NCBI GenBank assembly: GCA_022729835.1
Contig: DZBC01000114.1
Location: 1-6,670, forward strand
Length of the DNA stretch: 6,670 bases
DNA from: Sulfuricurvum sp.
GTDB taxonomy: Bacteria; Campylobacterota; Campylobacteria; Campylobacterales; Sulfurimonadaceae
Direction: 5' to 3'
Made by a program: the position numbers and the translations under genes
The notes under the pieces: model-generated
Database searches by the model: none
What the model saw: the letters and a program-made list of their open reading frames with translations, nothing else
What the model was told of the DNA's origin: nothing
Shown: piece after piece, positions 1-5,414 of the stretch
How positions within the stretch are numbered: the stretch's first letter is position 1
How the letters are laid out: every line of letters begins with the position of its first letter

Positions 1-551
1 GCCGCCTCTTCGATGTACTCTTGCACCAGCAAATTAACATCCATGCCATAAAAAGCGTCGAGCACTGATTTTGCCGCTTTTTGAGACTCGACCAACACCA
101 CGCCAACCCCTTGTGTGCCTTCGAGAATCTTCAGCACCAGGGGTGTACCACCGATCAGCTTGATCACATCTTTGGCATCAGATTTGTTTGAGGCAAAGAC
201 CGTTTTGGGCATATCTACCCCATGCTTGGAAAGAATCTGCAAGCTGCGAAGTTTGTCTCGCGAGCGCGAGATAGCAAGTGATCCAGCAACCGTAAACGCA
301 TTCATCATCTCAAAGTGACGTACGATAGCCGTTCCGTAAAAGGTTCTACTGGCACCGATTCTAGGGATTACCGCGTCAGGTGCCTTGAGCTGTTCACCCT
401 CATAGTTGATCATCAGTTCACCCTTCATGATCTCAATACTGCACTTGAGATAATCCAGAACCCGAACCTTCCATCCACGCTCTTGTGCCGATGCGAGCAG
501 TCTACGCGTCGAATAGAGTTTTTCATTACACGACAATATATAAACCTTCAT
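1..551 (-). CDS. rimK: RimK, ribosomal protein S6 alpha-L-glutamate ligase (3' end outside window)
   Basis: ATP-grasp ligase that adds glutamate residues to the C-terminus of ribosomal protein S6 (RpsF) in the cytoplasm. The first 183 residues are visible and align by eye with E. coli RimK (about 300 residues) almost without gaps: PRIGA at 63-67, TFYG at 70-73, SRSRDKLRS at 95-103, K141 followed by the ATP-binding glycine loop GTQGVGV at 145-151, and QEYI at 177-180. The C-terminal part of the ATP-grasp fold, with the metal-binding and catalytic residues, lies beyond the left edge. The ATG at 551-549 overlaps the TGA of rimB (ATGA) and has a strong ribosome-binding site (GGAGGT at 563-558, 6-nt spacer) inside the end of rimB, so the two are almost certainly co-translated. 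No frameshift is seen in the visible part. Other RimK-family ligases (LysX- or MptN-like) are less likely given how close the match is. Confidence 0.95.
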   Translation of the reverse strand, partial: MKVYILSCNEKLYSTRRLLASAQERGWKVRVLDYLKCSIEIMKGELMINYEGEQLKAPDAVIPRIGASRTFYGTAIVRHFEMMNAFTVAGSLAISRSRDKLRSLQILSKHGVDMPKTVFASNKSDAKDVIKLIGGTPLVLKILEGTQGVGVVLVESQKAAKSVLDAFYGMDVNLLVQEYIEEA

Positions 552-970
552 GCATGCACCTCCATGCGACCCATCACGTGCCTTGTCTCTACATCCACAA
601 TAAATCTCCCGCTTAAAAAAGCGCTACCGACCAACATCTCATAAGTCATCTTGGCCCGATTGGCCAATGAAATCTCGACATCGTATTTTATGCCGCCTAG
701 AAGCATCGGCGTACGGATAAACACACGCTCTTGACGCATCCCGTTTGAGCTCCTCACATGACGTTTTTCAGCAACCTTACATGTAAGGCGTCTCATGCCT
801 CCCGACGTATCGGCAAGATCAAAACTGACAGTGCCGTCTTCATTAAGCACGATATCATCACAGTGTAGCGCACACGAATAAGCACCCGTATCCACCTTAG
901 CGTCGATATTGTACAAACCTAATACCGGAAGAGAAACATACTCATTACGACCGATTAAGCGCTTTTGAAT
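548..970 (-). CDS. rimB: RimB, retropepsin-like aspartic protease of the RimK pathway (ATT start proposed; longest ORF starts at ATG 997)
   Basis: Small cytoplasmic protease of the family long labelled 'ATP-dependent zinc protease' (PF05618), now regarded as retropepsin-like. In Pseudomonas the homologue works with RimK on glutamylation of S6. Numbering from the ATG at 997 (149 residues), the retropepsin catalytic motif DTGA is at 36-39 within VDTGAYSCALHC, the core strand SLPVLGL is at 22-28, and the conserved C-terminal block LANRAKMTYEMLVGSAFLSG spans 111-130. Two starts are possible. The ATG at 997 has no Shine-Dalgarno and lies within a good -10 hexamer. The ATT at 970-968 has AAAGGAG at 982-976 with a 5-nt spacer and gives a 140-residue protein beginning MQKRLIGRNE, which fits the usual family N-terminus. 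I prefer the ATT, tentatively. The stop TGA overlaps the rimK ATG. Family assignment is firm; enzymatic activity is inferred. Confidence 0.87.
   Translation of the reverse strand: MQKRLIGRNEYVSLPVLGLYNIDAKVDTGAYSCALHCDDIVLNEDGTVSFDLADTSGGMRRLTCKVAEKRHVRSSNGMRQERVFIRTPMLLGGIKYDVEISLANRAKMTYEMLVGSAFLSGRFIVDVETRHVMGRMEVHA
558..563 (-). promoter_or_regulatory. Strong Shine-Dalgarno (GGAGGT) for rimK within rimB
   Basis: GGAGGT ends 6 nt before the rimK ATG at 551. Being embedded in the last rimB codons, next to an ATGA overlap, it supports independent re-initiation as well as coupling, so rimK may be made in excess of rimB. Confidence 0.7.
775..788. repeat. 14-bp perfect palindrome containing TTACATGTAA, inside rimB
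   Basis: CCTTACATGTAAGG is a perfect 14-bp palindrome whose 10-bp core matches exactly the sites at 1084-1093 and 4206-4215. It lies within the rimB codons for the LTCKV segment. Confidence 0.55.
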
Positions 971-975
971 AAGAG

Positions 976-982
976 CTCCTTT
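976..982 (-). promoter_or_regulatory. Strong Shine-Dalgarno (AAAGGAG) that points to an ATT start for rimB
   Basis: AAAGGAG lies 5 nt upstream of ATT at 970-968 on the minus strand. No ATG, GTG or TTG sits at the proper distance downstream in the rimB frame. The ATG at 997 lies upstream of this site and has no Shine-Dalgarno of its own. Confidence 0.5.
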
Positions 983-995
983 GCTTGGGTACAGC

Positions 996-1001
996 ATTCT
1001 A
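996..1001 (-). promoter_or_regulatory. Possible -10 element (TAGAAT) of an internal rimBK promoter
   Basis: TAGAAT matches the sigma-70 -10 consensus at five of six positions. No convincing -35 is found at 16-18 nt spacing, which would be acceptable in Campylobacterota. Transcription would start near 990, inside the ATG-initiated version of rimB and upstream of the ATT start with its Shine-Dalgarno. The element is short, so chance occurrence is possible. Confidence 0.3.
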
Positions 1002-1083
1002 CATCAGGGCTGATTACAAACGCGCGACAGATAAGAGAGCACAAAACCACCCCGGTAGAGCAAATTTACGCCCCATTCTCACC

Positions 1084-1103
1084 TTACATGTAACTTTACA
1101 TGT
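1084..1103. repeat. Tandem TTACATGT sites after the GGDEF-EAL gene
   Basis: An exact palindrome TTACATGTAA at 1084-1093 is followed by TTACATGT at 1096-1103, with centres 12 bp apart. The second copy overlaps the TAA stop of the GGDEF-EAL gene (1098-1096). Together they can form an 8-bp AT-rich stem with a 2-nt loop, but no U-tract follows, so this does not look like an intrinsic terminator. The rest of the gap down to rimB (998-1083) holds only the possible -10 element. No terminator is visible, so read-through into rimBK is likely. Confidence 0.55.
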
Positions 1104-3255
1104 GGACTTCAAGCAAGATACGCATCGCCTCCGCAGACATCGGCTTTGCATAGAGATACCCTTGCAAGTAGTCGCAACCGTGCTCACGCAAAAAATGCGC
1201 TTGCGCCTCGGTCTCGACCCCTTCTGCTACAGTCTGAAGCCCCATACTCTTAGCCAAAGCCACTACGGCGCGGGCAATATTGGCATGTTGCGTGTCATCT
1301 GGCAACTCCGAAACGAAACTACGATCAATCTTAAGCGTAGTAATCGGAAGCGCCCTAAGATAGCTTAGCGATGAATAACCCGTACCGAAATCATCAATCG
1401 CAATGCCGACACCGAGGGCATGAATGCGCTTAAGCATCTCAATGGCCGCAGCTGGATTCTTCATCAACTGTGACTCCGTCAACTCCAGCTCCACCTGTGA
1501 CCCTTTCACACCCAAACGCGTCAAAAGACCTTCGAGCCTTTCGACAAAAGCCGTCTCTTTTAGTTGAAGTGCCGAAATATTGATCGAAATCATTCCAGGA
1601 TGCAACCCCTCCACCTCCCATTGTGCCTGCTGCTTCAGTGCTTGCTCAAGCACAAAATCACCCAAAGGAATGATCAGTCCATGCTCCTCGGCAAGCGTCA
1701 CCGTCTCTTGCGGTGAAACGTGCGCAAAACGCTCATCGAACCAACGAAGCAACACCTCACATCCCTGCAATGTTCCGTTTTGTGCCTCGTATTTGGGCTG
1801 ATAGTAAAGTGTTAATCCACCCACGGCAATAGCCTCGCGCAACCGTGTCACCACCAGCAGCCTCTCAGAGAGCTGATCTTGCATCTGAGGTGAGAAAAAT
1901 ACAAAACTGTTCTTCCCCTCACTTTTGGCTTTTTTCATGGCCGATATCGCATTATTGAGCAGACTTTGCATCTCCTCACCGTGTACGGGAAAAAGGGCAA
2001 TCCCCGCACTAAAAGTGAGATAAATCGGCTGGCGGTCGATCAAAAAAGGCGTTTGGAACGTAGCTGACACCTCTTTCATAATGCGCAAGAGACCCATTTC
2101 ACTGGTTGCCCCCGAAAGTACCAGCGCAAACTCGTCACCGCCAAAACGAGCGACCATATCCTCCTGCCGAAGGATCGATCGCAGCGTATCAGCAACATGG
2201 CGCAAGGTCACATCGCCAGCAGCATGGCTCATCGCCTCGTTAATCTCCCGAAAATTGTCCAGATTAAAAATGACCACCGCAAAAGAGCGTTGCGTATGCC
2301 GATAGGTATTGATGGCCTGTCGGATGTGATCCATAAAAATAAAACGGTTGGGAAGATCGGTCAAATCATCATGATGGATCAGTCGCTCCACCTCCTCAAG
2401 CGCCCCTGCCAAGGCCACACGTCGATTTAAAGCAATACGACGAAAAAGCAGCGCCATCAGAGCTGACAATAACAAAAGCGCCACCAATATCCAGAAGATC
2501 CACATAGGCAGTTGCGCCGACGGCTCGGGTTCAAGCCAACGCTTGTACGCACTGTAAAATATGGAAGCATTATCAGCTTTCAAATGCTTGAGCCAAAAAT
2601 CACTGCGTTCTAGCAACACTTGGCGACCCGGCGCAAAAGCCAAACGAATGGTTGCGGGTTGAATCATAATGTTGGTTCTCACTGCATCGTCGACATAGGG
2701 CTTGGGTACGGTATAAAAACGGTTGGCAAGGACACAATCGACCGACCCCATGCTAAGCTGAGCAAAAGCATCATCAAAGTGCGCTACCTCCACGTATTCA
2801 GCTTTAACACCAAAGGAGTTTAGCTCTCTTTTGATTGCTTCTGACTGTACACTCTGTCGCATGACGGCAATACGTCTGCGCTGTAGCTCCAACAGAGATT
2901 CAATCGGCACATTACGCCGATGATACAAAACCGACCAACTTGAAAAAACTGCCTCATGCCCAAAGAGAAAGTGTTTTTGACGCTCAGGAGTATGGGCCAC
3001 ATCGGGCATAATATCGAGTTCTCCTGCCTCAAGTAGACGTAAACACTCATCCCACGCACAAGGGATATAGTGCAATACCCACCCCTCTTGTTGCGCTATA
3101 GCAAGCAGCAATTCAGGAAAAAATCCGCTGGGCTGCCCTTTGTCGTCTATGAAAATTTTGGGTGCATTTTGATAGATGCCTACCCTTAAGTCCAATGAAG
3201 CACCCCACAAAGCGCCCATCAGTGCCAGTGGCAAAAAAAACAATCTTAACTGCAT
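1096..3255 (-). CDS. Membrane c-di-GMP receptor enzyme: SBP_bac_3 sensor, GGDEF (degenerate metal site) and EAL phosphodiesterase
   Basis: Inner-membrane protein of 719 residues that turns over cyclic di-GMP in response to a periplasmic ligand. Signal peptide about 1-19; periplasmic solute-binding family 3 domain about 22-240; transmembrane helix 251-270; GGDEF domain about 290-455; EAL domain about 470-715. The GGDEF signature (372-376) and a correctly spaced inhibitory site RQED (363-366) are intact, but the first Asp of the usual D-x-D metal motif is Asn331 (NLDNF), so cyclase activity is doubtful. The EAL motif reads EVL (E500), and N559, the ELTE glutamates (591, 594), D621/D622, K642, E678 and Q698 are all present, so phosphodiesterase activity is likely. 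The ATG at 3255 has AAAGGT 5 nt upstream. The gene lies upstream of rimBK on the same strand with no visible terminator, suggesting an operon. The ligand is unknown; SBP_bac_3 domains usually bind amino acids or other small polar solutes. Confidence 0.95.
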   Translation of the reverse strand: MQLRLFFLPLALMGALWGASLDLRVGIYQNAPKIFIDDKGQPSGFFPELLLAIAQQEGWVLHYIPCAWDECLRLLEAGELDIMPDVAHTPERQKHFLFGHEAVFSSWSVLYHRRNVPIESLLELQRRRIAVMRQSVQSEAIKRELNSFGVKAEYVEVAHFDDAFAQLSMGSVDCVLANRFYTVPKPYVDDAVRTNIMIQPATIRLAFAPGRQVLLERSDFWLKHLKADNASIFYSAYKRWLEPEPSAQLPMWIFWILVALLLLSALMALLFRRIALNRRVALAGALEEVERLIHHDDLTDLPNRFIFMDHIRQAINTYRHTQRSFAVVIFNLDNFREINEAMSHAAGDVTLRHVADTLRSILRQEDMVARFGGDEFALVLSGATSEMGLLRIMKEVSATFQTPFLIDRQPIYLTFSAGIALFPVHGEEMQSLLNNAISAMKKAKSEGKNSFVFFSPQMQDQLSERLLVVTRLREAIAVGGLTLYYQPKYEAQNGTLQGCEVLLRWFDERFAHVSPQETVTLAEEHGLIIPLGDFVLEQALKQQAQWEVEGLHPGMISINISALQLKETAFVERLEGLLTRLGVKGSQVELELTESQLMKNPAAAIEMLKRIHALGVGIAIDDFGTGYSSLSYLRALPITTLKIDRSFVSELPDDTQHANIARAVVALAKSMGLQTVAEGVETEAQAHFLREHGCDYLQGYLYAKPMSAEAMRILLEVHM

Positions 3256-3313
3256 AAGAGACCTTTAGGCATGATATCGGTCGGGACCACTGCTTTTGAC
3301 GTTTGATTCACAC

Positions 3314-3319
3314 ATTCTA
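3314..3319 (-). promoter_or_regulatory. Possible -10 (TAGAAT) for the GGDEF-EAL gene
   Basis: TAGAAT on the minus strand lies about 59 nt before the ATG at 3255, giving a leader of roughly 50 nt. No good -35 is seen. An alternative -10, TATCAT at 3276-3271, is closer but would leave a very short leader. It is the same hexamer as upstream of rimB, and the evidence is weak. Confidence 0.25.
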
Positions 3320-3332
3320 GCATGTTTACCGC

Positions 3333-3361
3333 TTGAATGCCTCCTTGCAATTCGCTACACT
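3333..3361 (+). promoter_or_regulatory. Sigma-70-type promoter of the NYN gene
   Basis: TTGAAT (3333-3338) and TACACT (3356-3361) are separated by exactly 17 nt. The predicted start of transcription, 6-8 nt beyond the -10, falls at about 3367-3369, on the ATG at 3368. It lies in the short divergent region shared with the GGDEF-EAL gene. Confidence 0.5.
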
Positions 3362-3367
3362 ATGACC

Positions 3368-4168
3368 ATGAAAAACCCTCACGACACCCCCATTATGGCG
3401 CTTTACTGCGACTACGAAAACCTTGCCATCGGCGTACGCGACGCCAAATATAAAAGTTTTGATATCACCAAAGTCTTAGAGCGCCTGTTGCTCAAAGGTA
3501 ATATCGTCCTTAAAAAAGCCTACTGCGACTGGGAGCGCTACAGCGACGCCAAAAAGGGGTTGCACGAAGCCAACTTTGAGATGATCGAAATTCCGCATAT
3601 CAAGATCTCCGGCAAAAACTCCGCCGATATCCGCATGGTTGTCGATGCGCTTGACTTGTGCTATACCAAAGAGCATGTCGATACCTTCGTGATTCTTAGC
3701 GGCGATTCGGACTTCTCGCCGCTGGTAAGCAAACTGCGCGAAAATAACAAAACCGTCATCGGCGTAGGCGTCAAAAACTCCACCTCCGACCTGCTCATCG
3801 CCAACTGCGACGAGTTTTTCTACTACGACGATCTGGTACGACACGAAAAGCACGAAGTCAAAAAAGAGAAAAAAAGTACCGACAAGCCCAAAGCAATCAA
3901 ATCCAATGAGGACAAAGAGCATGAAGCGTGGGCGCTGCTTTGCGATACCTATGAAGATCTGCTCGCCGAACGGGGAGAAGAGGATCTGATATGGGGCTCG
4001 ATGGTCAAACAGGCGATCAAGCGCCGACAACCCGGCTTTAATGAGAGCTACTACGGCTTTCGCTCGTTTGGCGAACTGCTCGAAGCAGCCGAAGCCAAAG
4101 GAGTACTCACCCTCGAATATGATGAGCGCTCAGGCGGTTTTCTGATCCGCTCCTCACATTACGAATAA
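3368..4168 (+). CDS. NYN-domain ribonuclease-like protein with C-terminal OST-HTH/LOTUS domain
   Basis: Predicted cytoplasmic RNA-processing protein of 266 residues. Residues 10-157 form a NYN/LabA (DUF88) PIN-like nuclease domain with the acidic residues of the active site visible: DYEN at 15-18, D87 in KNSADIRM, and SGDSDF at 111-116. A Lys/Glu-rich linker (about 158-185) leads to an OST-HTH/LOTUS-type winged-helix domain (about 186-262) with the characteristic FGELLEAAEAKGVLTL segment at 234-249, a presumed RNA-binding module. The start is uncertain: ATGs at 3362, 3368 and 3395 are in frame and none has a Shine-Dalgarno. The ATG at 3368 coincides with the predicted transcription start, so a leaderless mRNA is plausible. 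The ORF stays open upstream to 3296, but that stretch overlaps the promoter and adds no family-like sequence. It is monocistronic as far as seen, and no terminator is visible after the stop. The target RNA is unknown. Confidence 0.92.
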   Translation: MKNPHDTPIMALYCDYENLAIGVRDAKYKSFDITKVLERLLLKGNIVLKKAYCDWERYSDAKKGLHEANFEMIEIPHIKISGKNSADIRMVVDALDLCYTKEHVDTFVILSGDSDFSPLVSKLRENNKTVIGVGVKNSTSDLLIANCDEFFYYDDLVRHEKHEVKKEKKSTDKPKAIKSNEDKEHEAWALLCDTYEDLLAERGEEDLIWGSMVKQAIKRRQPGFNESYYGFRSFGELLEAAEAKGVLTLEYDERSGGFLIRSSHYE

Positions 4169-4205
4169 GCGCAACATGCCACTAACGCCGTTCGATCAAG
4201 AGTAC

Positions 4206-4215
4206 TTACATGTAA
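4206..4215. repeat. TTACATGTAA palindrome upstream of the leader/CNNM promoter
   Basis: Exact copy of the 10-bp palindrome found at 777-786 and 1084-1093. Its centre is about 28 bp upstream of the -10 at 4239, roughly position -40 relative to the likely transcription start, where an activator or repressor could act. Confidence 0.5.
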
Positions 4216-4238
4216 TGGCTTTGTGACCTGCTTTGTGG

Positions 4239-4244
4239 TAAAAT
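4239..4244 (+). promoter_or_regulatory. -10 element (TAAAAT) of the leader-CNNM-rlmC operon
   Basis: TAAAAT matches the -10 consensus at five of six positions and is preceded by the TG-rich stretch TTTGTGG, as often seen in Campylobacterota promoters. There is no good -35 at 17-nt spacing. Transcription would start near 4251, leaving about 28 nt before the leader ORF. The 4169-4238 stretch holds otherwise only the TTACATGTAA site. Confidence 0.5.
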
Positions 4245-4278
4245 GCGCCAATTTTATTTCAAAAGGACTTCCGCCATT

Positions 4279-4335
4279 ATGGAATCATCGTCGGATCATA
4301 GGTCGTTTTACGCCTTGCGTGAGCGTGGACTATGA
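4279..4335 (+). CDS. Probable 18-residue leader peptide coupled to the CNNM gene
   Basis: Short ORF encoding MESSSDHRSFYALRERGL. It has the only good ribosome-binding site in this leader (AAAAGGA at 4261-4267, spacer 11 nt, slightly long), starts about 28 nt after the predicted transcription start, and its TGA overlaps the ATG of the CNNM gene as ATGA. The CNNM ATG itself has only a weak GAG upstream, so its translation probably depends on ribosomes finishing this ORF. No Trp, His or other amino-acid run suggests classical attenuation. The peptide has no recognisable domain. It may be a regulatory leader or simply a coupling device; a chance ORF cannot be ruled out. Confidence 0.5.
   Translation: MESSSDHRSFYALRERGL
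4296..4335 (+). promoter_or_regulatory. Stem-loop sequestering the CNNM start codon
   Basis: TCATAG at 4296-4301 is perfectly complementary to CTATGA at 4330-4335, which contains the overlapping stop and start codons. A bulged G (4302) is followed by two further pairs (4303-4304 with 4328-4329). Inside the loop, ACGC/GCGT (4310-4313 with 4317-4320) can form a second small hairpin. Ribosomes translating the leader ORF would open this structure. Stability was judged by eye only. Confidence 0.35.
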
Positions 4336-5408
4336 CGCTTCTTCTTACCTACCTCTTTATCGCCCTTGCCGTTTCGTTTCTCTGCTCCGTTCTTGAAGCA
4401 GTTTTACTCTCCAGTACCAACTCCTACATCGAGAGCCAAGCCAAAGAGAACAATGATCGCGCCCTCGAAATCATGCGTAGTCTCAAAGCCAATATTGATG
4501 AACCCATCTCTTCGATTCTAATCCTCAACACCTTCGCCCATACCATGGGTGCAGCCGGCGTAGGGGCACAGGCGCAAATTCTATTCGGCGACGAATGGCA
4601 AACCCTCATTGCATTTATTTTGACGCTGGTGATTCTCTATTTTTCAGAGATCATCCCCAAAACGATCGGTGCGGTTTATTGGAAAAAGCTACTCAGACCG
4701 GCGGCATATGTGATCTCGCTTATGATCAAGCTCACCTACCCTCTGGTCTGGTTCTCGACCTTGATTACCGAGTTCATCTCCAAAAACAACGACACAGTTT
4801 CACACTACTCACGTGACGAGATCATGGCTATGGTCGCACTAGGTGAGAAAGAGGGCTCCATCCTCACCAAAGAGAGCCACCTGATCGGAAATCTGCTCAA
4901 ACTCAAAAACATCAAAGCCAAAGATATCATGACGCCGCGTAGTGTCGTCTTTGCCTTTGAGCAAGAGACCACCGTAGCAGAAGCGATTGAAGATGACCGT
5001 ATGTACATCCACTCACGAATTCCCGTCTATGAAGGCAGCATCGACAACGTTACGGGGATCGTCTTTAACCAGACCATCCTCGAAGAGAGCATCGAAGAGC
5101 ATGAGCATAGACCACTTAGAGAGATCATCACCAGAGTCCACAAAGTCTCAGAAAACGTGCCGGCTTCAGCCCTAATTGATCTCTTTGTCAAACGCAAAGC
5201 CCACCTCTTCATTGTTTATGACAGTTATGGCCAAACGGTCGGCGTAGTCTCACTTGAAGATGCCATCGAAACCCTACTGGGTGTTGAAATCGTCGATGAG
5301 ATGGATGAGGTCGAAGATATGCAAGCCTTTGCCAAAGACAAGCACAAACTCTTTCAAGACCGTATGCTGCTGGAGAAAAAGAAGATGGAAAAGATTCGTC
5401 TTGCCTAA
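4332..5408 (+). CDS. CNNM (DUF21)-CBS membrane protein, CorC/CNNM magnesium-transport family
   Basis: Inner-membrane protein of 358 residues. The N-terminal CNNM transmembrane domain (about 1-150) has helices near 4-26, 62-83, 90-107 and 122-147, with the family features LEAVLLSS (21-28), N66 in the second helix, and SEIIPKTIG (105-113). A CBS pair follows: CBS1 about 195-255, opening with DIMTPRSVV at 198-206, and CBS2 about 265-320. CBS pairs in this family bind adenine nucleotides and gate Mg2+ handling. The usual C-terminal CorC_HlyC domain is missing; the protein instead ends in a charged Lys/Glu tail. Annotations as 'hemolysin' are historical. The start at 4332 is the only possible one, because an in-frame stop (4320-4322) lies just upstream and the first helix begins at residue 4. 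rlmC follows after 6 nt. Mg2+ or Co2+ transport is inferred from the family, not shown here. Confidence 0.92.
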   Translation: MTLLLTYLFIALAVSFLCSVLEAVLLSSTNSYIESQAKENNDRALEIMRSLKANIDEPISSILILNTFAHTMGAAGVGAQAQILFGDEWQTLIAFILTLVILYFSEIIPKTIGAVYWKKLLRPAAYVISLMIKLTYPLVWFSTLITEFISKNNDTVSHYSRDEIMAMVALGEKEGSILTKESHLIGNLLKLKNIKAKDIMTPRSVVFAFEQETTVAEAIEDDRMYIHSRIPVYEGSIDNVTGIVFNQTILEESIEEHEHRPLREIITRVHKVSENVPASALIDLFVKRKAHLFIVYDSYGQTVGVVSLEDAIETLLGVEIVDEMDEVEDMQAFAKDKHKLFQDRMLLEKKKMEKIRLA

Positions 5409-5414
5409 ACGCAT

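Noticed and set aside
315..644. 109-codon plus-strand open frame opposite rimK and the end of rimB
   Set aside because: Both minus-strand genes are firmly identified; the plus-strand translation resembles nothing and has no ribosome-binding site.
1003..1014. Inverted repeat ATCAG-GG-CTGAT just upstream of the possible rimB -10
   Set aside because: Five-base arms are common by chance and no second copy was found in the window; kept only as a note.
1084..1103. Intrinsic terminator after the GGDEF-EAL gene
   Set aside because: The possible stem is AT-rich with a 2-nt loop and no U-tract follows in the minus-strand direction.
985..1368. 127-codon plus-strand open frame across the rimB start and the end of the GGDEF-EAL gene
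   Set aside because: It covers an intergenic region and the antisense of the EAL domain; there is no ribosome-binding site and no recognisable protein.
3296..3367. Longer N-terminus of the NYN protein starting at 3296
   Set aside because: The added 24 residues cover the TTGAAT/TACACT promoter, have no Shine-Dalgarno and precede the normal start of the NYN fold.
3476..4030. 184-codon open frame on the minus strand, opposite the NYN gene
   Set aside because: It is antisense to a clear NYN-LOTUS coding region, its translation is low-complexity (Phe/Val-rich) without family resemblance, and such frames arise from the codon bias of the sense gene.
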